DNA of 64,000 bases from Paracoccus cavernae (GCA_030410095.1 JAUFRC010000001.1:198501-262500), one strand, 5' to 3'. Counted from the first letter of the stretch, positions 41,572-55,297 are shown. Notes: generated by a model from the sequence alone, not told the origin. Numbers and translations: made by a program.

Positions 41572-42538
41572 GCAGTCCGACCGAACCCCATATCCCCGTC
41601 CTCCTCGCCCCGCTTCTGCGAGCTGTTTCACCTGTTGAGGGCGTCTGGGCCGACGGCACTTTCGGCGCGGGCGGCTATACGCGCGGACTGCTCGAGGCCG
41701 GTGCCGCGACCGTCGTGGGTATCGACCGCGACCCGTCGGTCTTCTGCATGGCCGAGCCTTGGGCGGGTGCTTACGGCGACAGGCTGCGGCTGGTCGAAGG
41801 CACGTTTTCCGATCTCGACCGCCTTGCCGGCGAGCCGCTCGACGGGGTGGTTCTCGATCTGGGCGTCAGCTCGATGCAGCTCGATCAGGCCGAGCGCGGC
41901 TTTTCCTTCATGCGCGACGGGCCGCTCGACATGCGGATGAGCGACAAGGGTCCGACGGCGGCCGAACTCCTGAATACCGCCGAGGAAAAGACCATCGCCG
42001 ATGTGCTTTACCACTACGGCGAAGAGCGTGCCTCGCGCCGCATCGCAAAGGCGATTGTCGCCGCGCGCCCGCTGACGCGCACGGCCGAGCTGGCAGAGGT
42101 GGTGCAATCCTGCCTGCCGCGTCCCAAACCGGGGCAAAGCCATCCCGCAACGCGGTCGTTTCAGGCGATCCGCATCTGGGTCAATGACGAATTCGGCCAG
42201 CTGGTCGCGGGCCTTGCCGCCGCCGAGCGCGCGCTCAAAGAGAGCGGTCAGCTTGCCGTCGTGACCTTCCATTCCCTCGAAGACCGCATCGTCAAACGCT
42301 TCATGCAGCACCGTTCGAATTCGGCGGGCGGGGCAGCCGTTACGCGCCCGTGGCCGAGCAGGCACCGCCCGCGTTCAAAATGGCTTTCCGCCGAGCGATC
42401 GGCGCCGATGACGACGAGCTCGAGGCCAATCCGCGTTCGCGTTCGGCGCTGTTGCGGGTCGCGGTCCGTACCGGCGCGCCTGCGGGCGATGTCGATACGG
42501 CGGTGCTCGGCCTGCCCTCGCTTCCCGGAGGACGATGA
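41568..42538 (+). CDS. rsmH: 16S rRNA cytosine(1402)-N4-methyltransferase RsmH (one frameshift near 42335)
   Basis: [18 protein letters not shown] site [42 protein letters not shown] and [13 protein letters not shown] are all RsmH (MraW) signatures. One G lost near 42335 before [13 protein letters not shown]; repaired 323 residues. Overlaps mraZ at the start and ftsL at the end. Confidence 0.95.
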
Positions 42539-42879
42539 TGCGCTCGCTGCTGTATCTCACGACGGCTTTGGTGGTGATGGGGCTGGCCTTCTGGGCGTAT
42601 CGCGAGAATTACCGCACGCAGGCCGCGATCAACAACATGGCCGATATCCAGCGTGAAATCGGCGGCCTGCGCGAGAATATCGGCATTTTGCGCGCCGAAT
42701 GGTCCTATCTCAACCGGCCGGAGCGGCTGCGCGAGCTCGTCAACCTGAACTTCGACAAGCTCAAGCTGGTGCCGATCGTCTCGGACCAATTCGTCGACAT
42801 CAGCCAGGTCGCTTACGGCCTGCCCAAAGCCGAACCCGTCGTCACCGACACGCCCGAGACCGAGGAGAGCCAGCCATGA
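42535..42879 (+). CDS. ftsL: Cell division protein FtsL
   Basis: 114 residues, single N-terminal transmembrane helix ([17 protein letters not shown]) followed by a periplasmic coiled coil ([34 protein letters not shown]). It is identified mainly by topology and its place between rsmH and ftsI. Intact; both ends overlap neighbours. Confidence 0.88.
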   Translation: MMRSLLYLTTALVVMGLAFWAYRENYRTQAAINNMADIQREIGGLRENIGILRAEWSYLNRPERLRELVNLNFDKLKLVPIVSDQFVDISQVAYGLPKAEPVVTDTPETEESQP

Positions 42880-44677
42880 TCCGCACCCCGCTCCGGCCTC
42901 TGGCCCGCATTCTCCGCGCCCGCGAAAAGGGCGAGAACCCCGATGATATCGAGGCCGAGAACCGCGCCCGCCGTCATGCCGAAATGCAGGACCAGTCCCG
43001 CCGCGGGGCGAACGCCGTCTGGTCGTTCTGGCCTCGGTTTTCGTTCTGGCTTTCGGCACGGTCGGGCTGCGCATGGGGGCGCTTGCCTCGAGCCAGCCGG
43101 CCGAGCCGCGCGTCCAGACCACCGGCGCGCAGATCATTTCGCAGCGTGCCGATATTACCGACCGCTCGGGGCGGGTTCTGGCGACGAACCTGCTGACCCA
43201 TTCGCTTTACGCCCATCCGCAGCAGATGATCGACCCCGACCGCGCCGCGCGCGAGCTGGTCAGGATCTTCCCCGATCTCGACGCCGAGCGGCTGCACAAG
43301 GACTTCACCGGCAAGCGCACTTTCCTGTGGATCAAGAAAAAGCTCTCGCCCGAGCAGATGCAGGCAGTCCACGACATCGGCGAGCCCGGCCTTCTGTTCG
43401 GCCCGCGCGAGATGCGCCTTTATCCCAACGGCAACCTCGCCAGCCATATCCTCGGCGGTTCGACCTTCGGCAACGAAGGCGTGAACAGCGCAGAGGTTCT
43501 AGGCATGGCGGGCGTCGAAAAGGCGTTTGACGGCTGGCTCCGCGATCCCGCCAACGAGGGCGCGCCGCTCGCGCTGTCGATCGATCTGAGCGCGCAGGCG
43601 GCGATGGAGGAAGTCCTCGCCAACGGCATGAAGGTCATGAACGCCAAAGGCGCGACGGCGATCTTCATGGAGATCAAATCCGGCGAGATCATCGCCATGG
43701 CGAGCCTGCCCGATTTCGATCCCAACGACCGCCCGCGTCCGCTGTTGACGGGCGATGCCTCGGACAGCCCGCTTTTCAACCGCGCGGTGCAGGGCCAATA
43801 CGAGCTCGGCTCGACCTTCAAGATCTTTCCGGTGGCGCAGGCGATCGACCTGCAGCTGCTCAATCCCAATACGATGATCAACTCCTCGACGCCGATGAAG
43901 ATCGGGAAATACCTGATCCATGACTTCCACAATTACGGCCGCCAGCTTTCGGTTGCCGACATCATCGCGAAATCCTCGAACGTGGGGACGGTGCGCATCG
44001 CGCAGATGGTGGGCGTCGAGCGTCAGAAGGACTTCCTCCAGAAGCTCGGCTTCTTCGAGCCGACGCCGGTCGAGATGACCGAAGCGCCGACCGGCAAGCC
44101 CTTGTGCCGCAGCGCTGGCCTGCGGTGACGGCGGCGACGGTGTCTTTCGGGCATGGCCTCGCGGCAAGTCCGCTGCATCTGGCGAGCGCCTATGCCACGA
44201 TCGGCAATGGCGGCAAACGGGTGCGCCCGACGCTGGTTCACGGCCACAAACATCAGGAGGGCGACCAGATCATGTCGCCCAAGGCCGCAGCTACGGCCGT
44301 CGATCTTCTGCGTCAGGTCGTGACGCGCGGCAGCGGCCGCAACACCGATGTCGAGGGCTACGAAATCGCGGGCAAAACCGGTACCGCCGACAAGCCGCGC
44401 CCCACGGGGGCTATTACAAGGACAAGGTTGTCGCGACCTTTGCCTCGGTCTTTCCGGCCAGCAATCCGCAATATGTTCTGGTCGTGACGCTGGACGAGCC
44501 TTCGGCCAGCACGGCGGGGGCGGGGAGTCGCGCGTTGCCGGTCTGACCGCCGTGCCGGTCGCCGCCGAGCTGATCCGCCGTCTGGCGCCGCTGGTCGGGC
44601 TGCGTCCGCAGACGGAATCGAAACTTCCCACCATTGAACCGCGTCTTCCCGATGGGCTAAAGCTCGTCGCGAACTGA
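42876..44677 (+). CDS. ftsI: Peptidoglycan transpeptidase FtsI/PBP3 (four frame breaks)
   Basis: Septal class B penicillin-binding protein. Cytoplasmic start [19 protein letters not shown], transmembrane LVVLASVFVLAFGTVGLRMG, dimerisation domain (QRADITDRSGRVLATNL), transpeptidase motifs STFK near residue 310, SSN near 368 and KTGT near 500. Bases are missing near 43015, 44098, 44405 and 44515; repaired 601 residues. Start overlaps ftsL. Confidence 0.95.
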
Positions 44678-44692
44678 CCGAACGGGGTAAAC

Positions 44693-46176
44693 GTGTCTGA
44701 TACGGCGAAAAAGCTGTCCCTTCTGGGGCTTAGAGGGGACAAGGGCCGCGACCCGGAGGTGAGCGGCCTCGCCGTCGATCTGCGGCAGGTCAAGCCGGGC
44801 TATCTGTTCGCGGCCTTGCCAGGCAGCGAGACCCACGGCGCCTCCTTCATCGGCACCGCGCTGAAACAGGGCGCGGGCTCGATCCTGACCGATCGCGAGG
44901 GCGCGGCGCTTGCCGCCGCCGATCTGTCCGGCGCCGATGCCGCGCTGATCGTGGTCGAGGACCCGCGCGCGGCCCTTGCCGCCGCCAGCGCGCTCTGGTT
45001 CGGCTCGCAACCCGAAAAGCTTGTTGCGGTGACCGGAACCTCGGGCAAGACCTCGGTTGCGACCTTCACCCGCCAGATCTGGCAGAACCTCGGCCACAAG
45101 GCGATCAGCCTCGGCACGATGGGCGTTCAGGGCGATTTCGAGGCCAAGCTTGCCCATACCACCCCCGAGCCGATCACCCTCCACCGCGTTCTCGCAGGCG
45201 CGGCAGAGGCGGGCGTGACCCATGCCGCGATGGAGGCTTCCTCGCACGGGCTCGACCAGCGCCGTCTGGACGGGGTGCGCGTGATGGCGGGGCCTTTACG
45301 AATTTCAGCCAGGATCATCTGGATTACCACAAGAACTTCGACGATTATTTCGCGGCCAAAGCGCTGCTTTTCAATCATATTCTTGAAGAGGGCCAGCAGG
45401 CCGTCATCAATATCGACGACATCCGCGGCCGCCAGATGGCCGAGATCGCCGCCGATCGCGGTCTGAACGTCATGACCGTCGGCCGCGATCCGCGCGCCGA
45501 ATTGCGCATTCTGAACCAGCGCTATGATGCGACGGGGCAGGATTTGCGCTTCTCGATCCAGGGCGAGACCCATATGGTGCGCCTCGCGCTGATCGGGGGC
45601 TTTCAGGCCGAGAACGTGCTGGCCGCTGCCGGTCTGGCGATGGCTTCGGGCGATGATGCCGGCGCGGTGGTGGAATCGCTCCACAAGCTCACGACCGTGC
45701 GCGGCCGGATGGAGCTGGCGGCGCTTCGCGAAAACGGTGCGGCGGTCTTTGTCGATTACTCGCACAAACCCGGCGCCTTGTCTTCGGCACTGCAATCCTT
45801 GCGCCCCCATGTCATGGGCCGCATCATCGTGGTCTTCGGGGCGGGCGGCGACCGCGACCGCCTCAAACGCCCGTTGATGGGCGAGGCGGCGCGCGATTTT
45901 GCCGATGTGGTCTTCGTGACCGACGACAATCCGCGCACCGAAGATCCGGCATCGATCCGCGCCGAGGTCATGGCGGGCGCGGGTCCCCATGCGATCGAGG
46001 TCGGCGACCGTGCCGAGGCGATCCTGCGCGGGGTCGATGCGCTCCAGCCGGGCGACGCTTTGTTGATCGCGGGCAAGGGCCACGAGACCGGCCAGATCAT
46101 CGGTCAGGACATTTTCCCCTTTGACGACGCCGAGCAGGCCTCGGTCGCTGTCGCCGCATTGGACGGCAAGATATGA
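44693..46176 (+). CDS. murE: UDP-MurNAc-tripeptide synthetase MurE (one frameshift near 45295)
   Basis: Adds meso-diaminopimelate to UDP-MurNAc-L-Ala-D-Glu: the DDNPRTEDP motif (DNPR) near residue 408 is the DAP-specific signature. P-loop VTGTSGKTS near 112; ASSHGLDQRRLDG; after the one-G loss near 45295, FTNFSQDHLDYHKNFDDY. GTG start after GGGGTAAAC. 494 residues repaired; stop overlaps murF. Confidence 0.96.
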
Positions 46177-47565
46177 CGACACTCTGGACGAAGGCCGATG
46201 CCGCTGCCGCCACCGGCGGTCGCGCGCAGGGGCTGTGGCATGATGCGGGCATCTCCGGCGTCTCCATCGACACCCGCACCATCGCGAAGGGCGATCTCTT
46301 CGTGGCGCTGACCGATCAGCGCGACGGGCATGATTTCGTGGCGCAAGCGCTGGAAAAGGGTGCGGGTGCCGCGCTTGTGTCGCGCATCCCCGAAGGGCTT
46401 TCCCCGATGCGCCGCTGCTTCTGGTCCCCGATGTGCTTGATGCTCTGGTCGCTTTGGGCCGTGCGGGGCGCGCGCGGATGGCGGGCAAGGTGATCGCGAT
46501 CACCGGCTCTGTCGGCAAGACCTCGACCAAGGATATGGCGCGCGCCGCTCTGGCCGGTCAGGGCCGCATCCATGCAGCCGAAGCAAGCTACAACAACCAT
46601 TGGGGCGTGCCGCTGACCTTGGCGCGCATGCCCGCCGACAGCGGTTTCGCGATCATCGAGATCGGCATGAACCACCCCGGCGAGATCGAGCCTCTGGCCC
46701 GTCTGGCCCGCCCCCATGTCGCGATGATCACCACCATCGCCGCCGCCCATCTCGAGGCTTTCGGCGCGATCGAGGGGATCGCCCGTGAAAAAGGCGCGAT
46801 CTTCATGGGGCTGGAGCCTGCGGGCACTGCCGTCATCCCCGAGGATCTTTCGACCACCCAGATCCTGCGCGATTGCGCCGATGCCGCCGGAGCGATCCTG
46901 ATCGGTTTCGGCGAATTCGGCATGGCCCAGCTGATGAAGGCCGAGCCGGTCGAGGGCGACACCCGCGTGAGGGCGCGCATTCTCGGGCAGGTCGTCGATT
47001 ATGTCGTCCATAGCGCTGGCACCCATTTCGCGATGAATTCGGTCGGCGTGTTGGCGGCGATCGCGGCGGCGGGGGCGATGTGAAAGCCTCGGCCCGCGCG
47101 CTCGAGGCCTGGCTGCCCCCGAAGGGGCGCGGCGCGGTCGAAGATCTGGGCGGCATCCGCCTGATCGACGATGCGTTCAACTCGAACCCGACCTCGCTTT
47201 CGGCGGGGCTCGCGACGCTGGCGCGCCTCGGTGGCGGCCGTCGCGTGGCGATCTTGGGCGATATGCTCGAACTCGGCCCCGACGAGATCGCGATGCACCG
47301 TGCCATGGCCGGTGATGCGGCGATGGAATCGGTCGATCTGGTCCATCTCGCGGGCCCCCTCATGCGCAACCTCTACGAGGCTCTGCCCCAAGCCAAGCGC
47401 GGGATCTGGGCCGAGGATGCCGCAGGACTGGTCGCACAGCTCGATCTGCTGACCGAAACCGGCGATATCGTGCTGGTCAAAGGCTCCAAATCGTCGAAGG
47501 TTTCGACGGTGGTTGACGCGCTGCGGCGTTCGCGCGAAAGCAGCGGCCCCGAGAAGAGAGGATAG
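46173..47565 (+). CDS. murF: UDP-MurNAc-pentapeptide synthetase MurF (two frameshifts)
   Basis: Adds D-Ala-D-Ala. VSIDTRTIAKGDLFVAL near the start, P-loop ITGSVGKTSTKDM, ASYNNHWGVPLTLAR and MNHPGEI, and the C-terminal LIDDAFNSNPTSLSAGL are MurF motifs. Bases are missing near 46405 (C run) and 47080 (G run); repaired 464 residues. Overlaps murE (ATGA); mraY follows 2 nt later. Confidence 0.95.
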
Positions 47566-47567
47566 CG

Positions 47568-48649
47568 ATGTTTTACTGGTTGGCCAGCCTGTCGGATGGC
47601 GGCGATTTCTTTAACCTGTTCCGCTACATCACCTTCCGGGCGGGCGGGGCTTTCTTCACGGCGCTGATCTTCGGCTTCATCTTCGGACGCCCGCTGATCG
47701 ACCTTCTGCGCCGCAAGCAGAAAAAGGGCCAGCCGATCCGCGACGACGGCCCGCAGAACCACTTCGCCAAGGCCGGTACGCCGACCATGGGCGGCTTGCT
47801 GATCCTTGCCGCGCTGACGGTGGGAACGCTGCTTTGGGCGCGGCTCGACAACGGCTATGTCTGGATCGTTTTGCTGGTCACGCTCGGTTTCGCGCTGATC
47901 GGTTTCGCCGACGACTACGCCAAGGTCACCAAACAGCACCATGCCGGCCTCTCGGGCCGCGTGCGCATGCTGATCGGTCTGGCCATTGCCGCTGCCGCAG
48001 CGACGGCGGCGAGCTTTCTCCACCCCGAGGCGCTCTCGAACCAGCTCGCGCTGCCGCTGCTGAAAAACACGCTGATCAACCTCGGGATCTTCTATATTCC
48101 CTTCGCGATGGTGGTGATCGTGGGCGCGGCGAATGCGGTCAACCTTACCGACGGTCTCGACGGTCTGGCGATCATGCCGGTGATGATCGCGGCGGCAACT
48201 TTCGCCATCATCTCCTATATGGTCGGCAACGCCAATTTCGCCAATTACCTCGGCCTGCATCCGGTGCCGGGCACGGGCGAGCTTGCTGTCTTCGTCGCGG
48301 CGCTCATCGGCGGTGGTCTGGGCTTTTGTGGTATAACGCACCGCCTGCCGCCGTCTTCATGGGCGATACGGGCTCGCTCGCTCTGGGCGGCGCGCTCGGT
48401 GCGATCGCGGTCGTCACCAAGCACGAGGTCGTGCTCGCCATCGTCGGCGGCCTCTTCGTGGTCGAGGCGCTCTCGGTCATCATTCAGGTCCTTTACTTCA
48501 AGCGTACCGGCAAGCGCGTCTTCCTGATGGCCCCGATCCACCACCATTTCGAGAAAAAGGGCTGGGGCGAGGCGCAAATCGTGATCCGCTTCTGGATCAT
48601 CGCGCTCATTCTGGCGCTGATCGGCCTCGCGACCCTCAAGATCCGCTGA
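47568..48649 (+). CDS. mraY: Phospho-MurNAc-pentapeptide transferase MraY (one frameshift near 48330)
   Basis: Integral membrane enzyme making lipid [60 protein letters not shown] and, after one missing T near 48330, [22 protein letters not shown], and [13 protein letters not shown] are the catalytic loops. 360 residues repaired, about ten helices. Confidence 0.97.
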
Positions 48650-48755
48650 TCGGGCGGCCCGAAAGGGCCCCTTCACCTTCCCACATCTTCCATGTCGAAA
48701 TATCCTCTGGGGGACCGGGGCGAAGCGCCCCGGCGTCAGATAAAAAGGGCCGCAG

Positions 48756-50151
48756 ATGATTCCCGTTCAGGGCGTTCAATACCAGACCATCGCCGTTTTG
48801 GGCCTTGGCCTTTCGGGCCGCGCCACCGCCGCCGCACTGGCAGAGGGCGGCGCTTCGGTTGTCGTCTGGGATGACGGCGCCGATACCCGCGCCGAGGCCG
48901 AGGCGCAGGGCCTCGTGCTCCGCGATCTGACCCGCGAGAGCGCGTGGAGGGATCTCGGCGCTGATCACCAGCCCCGGCATCCCGCATCTTTATCCCAAAC
49001 CCCATCCGGTCATCGCCATGGCTTACGAGCTGGGCGTGCCGGTCGACAACGACATCGGGCTCTTTTTCCGCAGCTTCGCGACGCGCGACTGGGACCAGTT
49101 CGACACGTTCCCGCGCGTGATCGCGGTGACCGGCTCGAACGGCAAATCGACGACCACCGCGCTCATCCACCATATCCTCAAGGAAAACGGCCGTCCGACC
49201 CAGATGGGGGTAATATCGGGACCGGCGTGCTCGCGCTCGATCCGGCCGAGGATGGCGAGGTGGTGGTGATCGAGCTCGAGCTACCAGACCGATCTTGCCC
49301 GTGCGCTGACCCCCGATGTCGCGGTCTTCACCAATCTCTCGCCCGACCATCTGGACCGCCATCACGGCATGGGCGGCTATTTCGCGGCCAAGCGCCGGCT
49401 GTTCTCAGAGGGCGGTCCCGATCGCGCGGTGATCGGCGTGGACGAGGTCGAGGGCCGCTATCTCGCCGATCAAATGGCGCAGGGTGCGGCGGACGACCGC
49501 GTGATCCGCGTATCCTCGGGTACGAAGCTCGAGCGTTTCGGCTGGTCGGTTTTCGCACGCAAAGGCTTTCTTGCCGAATACCGCAAGGGCCGTCAGGTCG
49601 CCTCTTTCGATCTGCGCGCCATCACCGGCCTTCCGGGCGAGCACAACCACCAGAACGCCTGCGCCGCCTATGCCGCCTGCCGCGCCGTGGGGCTTGCTCC
49701 GCGCGAGATCGAATCCGCCTTCCACAGTTTCGCGGGCCTGCCGCACCGCAGCCAGACCGTCGCCGAAATCAATGGCGTGCGCTGGGTCAACGACAGCAAG
49801 GCCACCAATGTCGATTCCGCCGAGAAGGCGCTGCTGGCTTTCAAGAACATCCGCTGGATCGCGGGCGGGATGGGCAAGGAGGGCGGGATTTCCTCGCTTT
49901 TGCCGCATCTCGGCAATGTGGTGAAAGCCTATCTCATCGGCCATTCGGCACGCGATTTCGCGCTCGAACTGGGCCAGACCCCCTACGAGATCGTCGAGAC
50001 GATGGAGGCGGCTGTCGCCCGTGCCAACGCCGAGGCGCAATCGGGCGATACGGTGCTTCTCGCGCCCGCAGCGGCCAGCTTCGACCAATATCCGAACTTC
50101 GGCAAACGCGGCGACCATTTCATGGCGCTTGTCGAGGCCCTCAAGCCCTGA
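48756..50151 (+). CDS. murD: UDP-MurNAc-L-Ala-D-Glu synthetase MurD (three frame breaks)
   Basis: Adds D-glutamate to UDP-MurNAc-L-Ala. [16 protein letters not shown] near the start, [18 protein letters not shown]-loop [37 protein letters not shown] and [16 protein letters not shown]. Breaks near 48945 (two bases, or one gained), 49207 (one G) and 49275 (probably a lost CT). The 106-nt gap before it has two GC hairpins (near 48655 and 48717). It is the last cluster gene: ftsW, murG, murC and murB do not follow. Confidence 0.95.
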
Positions 50152-50173
50152 CCAAGCGGCACACCTTGCGCAA

Positions 50174-50205
50174 CAAAAAAGGCCCCGATGACGGGGCCTT
50201 TTCTT
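50174..50205. terminator. Bidirectional terminator after murD
   Basis: Stem aaggcccc/ggggcctt with A6 before and TTTTCTTT after, between murD (+) and the porin gene (-). Confidence 0.88.
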
Positions 50206-50244
50206 TGGCTGGAGAGGGCGGGACCGCGCCCGCCCGGAACCGGA

Positions 50245-51417
50245 TCAGAAGCTATAGCCGACGCGGACGCCGACGCCCCAGATATGGCCGTCATCGGTAT
50301 GGCCGACGCGGGTTTTGTCGTCCTCGACGCCGACGCCGAGGTTGGAGCCGCCGAGTTTCGAATAGTTGATGCCGGTCGTGATCTTGATTTTGTCCTGGGT
50401 GTAGATCGCGGCCAGCGTGATGCCCTTGCGCCCGTTATAGGGGGCGAGCGGCGAGATATCGTCGCCTTTGCTGGGCTCATAGACGAGCGAGGCCGAACCC
50501 GACCAAGTGTCGTTGAATTTGCGGCCGACGCCGAGGGTATAGGTCGTGGTATCGTCGAGCGAGACCAGTTCGACCGTGCCTTCGGGGCGCTGGATCGGGA
50601 AGACCGCGTTGTCGACCTTGAACTCCGACCATTTCACCCAACGGATCGAGCCGAAGACCAGCGTGTCCTCTGCAACGCCGGTCTGGCCTTCCAGCGTCCA
50701 GCTGCGCGGGGTTTTGACCTTGTGCTTGCCGCGCAACGTGTCGGTTGCGCCGCCGGTGCCGGCAAGAATGGCCGGACCGTTTTCGGTCATGTCGAAATCA
50801 TGCTCGATCGGCGAGTTGTAGGTCAGCGAGACGCGACCCGCGATCTCGGGGATCTCGTAGGCCGCACCAGCGACCCAGCCAAAGCCCCATGCGCCGTCGA
50901 TATCGAGATCGTAATAGCTGCCGATCCGGTCGTAAGCCGCACCTTGCAAGGTGACATGGCCGTCGGCGCGCGAGGCGCGCAGACCGCCGTGAACCGAAAA
51001 GTTGTTCTCGAATTTATAGCGCAGCAGGCCGGTAAAGGTCGTCGAATTGACCTCGACCTTGGTGCCGCCCAGAACCGGCGAGCCGCCGTCCTGCGGCAGG
51101 CGGTAGTCGATATCCGCGCCGAAGGGCTGCTCGATAATGAAAGCGCCCGACAGATTGTCGTTGAACTGGTGCTTGTAGGCGAGGCCGAAGAAGCCGTAGC
51201 CGCCGGCGACGTCTCCGGTGCTGTAGGGCCCGCCGAGCTGCGGCGGCGCGATGTCGCGGCCCTCGACTTTGGGATTGGCGCCGCCAAAGCTCAGCTCGCC
51301 GTAATTGCCCTGTTCGAACAGGATGTTGATCGATTGCGGAGCCCGCTCGATCCCGCCGGCCAATGCCGGAGCAGCGCCGAGCATCAATGCGCCCATTGCG
51401 GTCAATGTCTTTTTCAT
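50245..51417 (-). CDS. OmpP1/FadL-family outer-membrane transporter
   Basis: Intact 390-residue beta-barrel: signal MKKTLTAMGALMLGAAPALA, N-terminal hatch-like GGIERAPQSINILFEQGNYGEL, alternating strands throughout and a terminal aromatic (VGVRVGYSF). The family takes up long-chain fatty acids or aromatic hydrocarbons; the exact ligand is not clear. Monocistronic by appearance, with terminator shared with murD. Confidence 0.82.
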   Translation of the reverse strand: MKKTLTAMGALMLGAAPALAGGIERAPQSINILFEQGNYGELSFGGANPKVEGRDIAPPQLGGPYSTGDVAGGYGFFGLAYKHQFNDNLSGAFIIEQPFGADIDYRLPQDGGSPVLGGTKVEVNSTTFTGLLRYKFENNFSVHGGLRASRADGHVTLQGAAYDRIGSYYDLDIDGAWGFGWVAGAAYEIPEIAGRVSLTYNSPIEHDFDMTENGPAILAGTGGATDTLRGKHKVKTPRSWTLEGQTGVAEDTLVFGSIRWVKWSEFKVDNAVFPIQRPEGTVELVSLDDTTTYTLGVGRKFNDTWSGSASLVYEPSKGDDISPLAPYNGRKGITLAAIYTQDKIKITTGINYSKLGGSNLGVGVEDDKTRVGHTDDGHIWGVGVRVGYSF

Positions 51418-51620
51418 AATTCCTCCCCAGAGTCGAAGACGTGCTTCTCTCTAGAGCCTGTTCGACGGAAGTCCACGGGTCAATTATGCCGCATTCATGA
51501 CGCAGCGTATTGGGACTATGATCGTCACGTTCGTGTCATTGCCGCAACGCTGTGACGCCGAGAAAAGGTTCGATATGCATTTCCCCGATCAAGCAGGTCC
51601 CCAAGGGTTTCGCCCGCCGG

Positions 51621-52543
51621 ATGCCGCCCGCCGTTTTCGCGCCGCTTCTGGGTGCGCTCGCCCTCGTGGGTGTCTGGCGCAACCTCGCTTCCGTCTTCGG
51701 GTGGCCGCCCGCCTTGGCGCAATTGGCGGCGGGTATGGCGGTGGCTGCGGCGCTGTTTTGCTACGCGGCCTATGGCGCCAAGATCCTGCGCCGGCCCGCG
51801 GTTCTGGCCGAAGAGCTTGCGATCCTGCCCGGTCGCGCGGGATGCGGGGCGGCGGTGGTGTCGGTCTATATGCTGGCGGTGGTGATCGGACCTTTCGCGC
51901 CTTCGCTTGCCCGCGCGGTTCTGGTTGCGGGGATGGCGCTGCATCTTGCTTTCTGGTCGGTGCTGATCCCCGTGATGATGCGCAAAGCGGGGCAGGGGCG
52001 GGTGACGCCGGTCTGGCAGCTCAATTTCGTGGGCCCGATCGTTGCGGCTTTGGCGGCAAGCCAGCTCGGTTGGGAGGGGCTTGCCCGCGCGATCTGGTAT
52101 CCTGCGGCGGCTATGGCGCTTTTCATCTGGGCGGTCTCGCTGGATCAGGCACGCCGCGAGCGCATCCCCGCACCGCTCAGGCCGCTTCTGGCGATCCATC
52201 TCGCGCCGGTCGCGGTTCTGGGCACGGTCGCCGCGGGCCTCGGGATGGAGGCTGCTGCAGGCCTTTTCGCGCTGGTTGCGTTGCTCGCTGTGGCGGTCAT
52301 GTTTGCGGGCGCGCGCTGGCTGACCGAGGCGGGGCCCTCGCCCTTGTGGGGCGCGTTCACCTTTCCGCTATCGGCCACGGCGGGGCTTTGGCTGGTGCTT
52401 GCGCAAAACACTCCGATCTGGCGCATTCCGGGGGCGATTATGGCGGTTTTCGCCAGTCTCGTGGTGCTTTGGGTGCTTGGATCGTCTGGCGTGACTGGGC
52501 ATCGGGACGGCTTGCCGCCAAAACCAACGCGGCCATTGCATGA
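51621..52543 (+). CDS. TDT-family (TehA/SLAC1-like) permease (frame breaks near 52480 and probably near 51583)
   Basis: About ten hydrophobic helices: MPPAVFAPLLGALALVGVW, AQLAAGMAVAAALFCYAAYG, AAVVSVYMLAVVIGPF, HLAFWSVLIPVMMRK, LAIHLAPVAVLGTVAAGLG and others, as in tellurite-resistance/C4-dicarboxylate and SLAC1 anion channels. The end is VVLWVL then, after a missing base, WIVWRDWASGRLAAKTNAA. The in-frame start at 51621 is safe, but reading from ATG 51575 with one C fewer near 51583 gives MHFPIKQVPKGFARRMPPAVF, which looks like the real N-terminus. Substrate unknown. Confidence 0.65.
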
Positions 52544-52571
52544 TGGGCTGGACATTTCTTCCGAGCCGTGA

Positions 52572-54056
<1,485 letters not shown>

Positions 54057-54077
54057 GCCCGATCCAAACCGGAAGCG

Positions 54078-54099
54078 GGGCGGCGAGAGCCGCCCTTTC
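54078..54099 (+). terminator. Terminator after guaB
   Basis: Perfect 7-bp stem gggcggc/gccgccc with GAGA tetraloop and TTTC, 21 nt past the stop. Confidence 0.75.
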
Positions 54100-54133
54100 A
54101 TATCCGCCGCCCTTTTGACCGTTAGGAAATCCC

Positions 54134-55297
54134 GTGATCCCCGCCGCCCGCATTCAGGCCGCCATCGGCATTCTCGACCGTATCCTCGCCGGAGACCCCG
54201 CCGAAGCCGCCTTGCTGCGCTGGTCGCGCGGCAGCCGCTATGCCGGTTCGGGTGACCGCGCGGCGGTGCGCGATCTGGTTTTCGACAGCCTGCGCCGCAG
54301 ATCCTCGCGCGCGGCTTTGGGCGGCGCACTGAGCGGTCGCGGCCTTATGATCGGCATGTGCCGCGAAGAGGGGCTGGCGCTCGAGACGGTCTTCACGGGT
54401 GAAGGCCATGCACCCGCGCTCCTCTCGGAAGAAGAGCATGCCGCAGGCCGCGAGCCGCACGCCCAAGAGGCGCTGGATCTGCCCGAATGGCTTTGGCCGC
54501 AGTGGCAGGAGGCGCTTGGCCCCCATGCCGAAGGAATGGCTCTGGCGTTGCGCGAACGCGCGCCGGTCTGGCTGCGGGTGAACCCGAAAAAGTCCGATCC
54601 CGCCACCGCGATTGCCGCTCTCGCGGCCGAGGGCGTTCAGGCGAGCATCGTTCCTGCAATCGCGACCGCGCTGCTCGTGGAAGAGGGCGCGCGCCGTATC
54701 TCGGCATCTTCGGCCTATCGCGACGGTCTGGTCGAACTGCAGGATCTCTCGCCCCAGCTCGCTTGTGCGGCTTTGCCCGCGACCGGCAGCGTGCTGGACT
54801 ATTGTGCGGGCGGCGGCGGCAAGGCTCTGGCAATGGCCGCGCGCGGAGCGGGGCCTGTCAGCGCCCATGACGTCGATGCGGCCCGCATGGCAGATCTGCC
54901 CGAGCGCGCGCGCCGCGCCGGTGCCAAGATCCGCCTGCTCAAACCGCGCGGGATCGCCGGCCGCTTCGATCTGGTCATGACGGATGTGCCCTGTTCCGGC
55001 TCGGGGACGTGGCGGCGCACGCCGGATGCGAAATGGCGGCTCCAAGAGGCCGATCTCGACAGGCTCTGCGCGCTTCAGGCCGCGATCCTGACCGAGGCGG
55101 CCGAAACCGTCGCCGAGGGCGGCGTGCTGGCCTATATGACCTGCTCGGTCCTGACGCGCGAGAACAGCGCCCAGATCGGGGCGTTTCTGGCCCGCGACGC
55201 CCGTTTCACGCTGGAAACGGAGCAGGGCTACGGCCCCGAGGCAGGGTTCGCGGCCGGCTCCGACGGTTTCTATCTCGCGGTTTTGCGGCGGCGTTAA
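54134..55297 (+). CDS. rsmB: 16S rRNA cytosine(967)-C5-methyltransferase RsmB family
   Basis: Intact 387 residues. N-terminal NusB-like helical part ([18 protein letters not shown] … [16 protein letters not shown]), then an RNA m5C methyltransferase domain: [17 protein letters not shown] (SAM), catalytic [10 protein letters not shown] and [12 protein letters not shown] start after TAGGAAATCCC. It could be RsmF-like instead; the NusB-type N-terminus favours RsmB. Confidence 0.88.
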   Translation: MIPAARIQAAIGILDRILAGDPAEAALLRWSRGSRYAGSGDRAAVRDLVFDSLRRRSSRAALGGALSGRGLMIGMCREEGLALETVFTGEGHAPALLSEEEHAAGREPHAQEALDLPEWLWPQWQEALGPHAEGMALALRERAPVWLRVNPKKSDPATAIAALAAEGVQASIVPAIATALLVEEGARRISASSAYRDGLVELQDLSPQLACAALPATGSVLDYCAGGGGKALAMAARGAGPVSAHDVDAARMADLPERARRAGAKIRLLKPRGIAGRFDLVMTDVPCSGSGTWRRTPDAKWRLQEADLDRLCALQAAILTEAAETVAEGGVLAYMTCSVLTRENSAQIGAFLARDARFTLETEQGYGPEAGFAAGSDGFYLAVLRRR

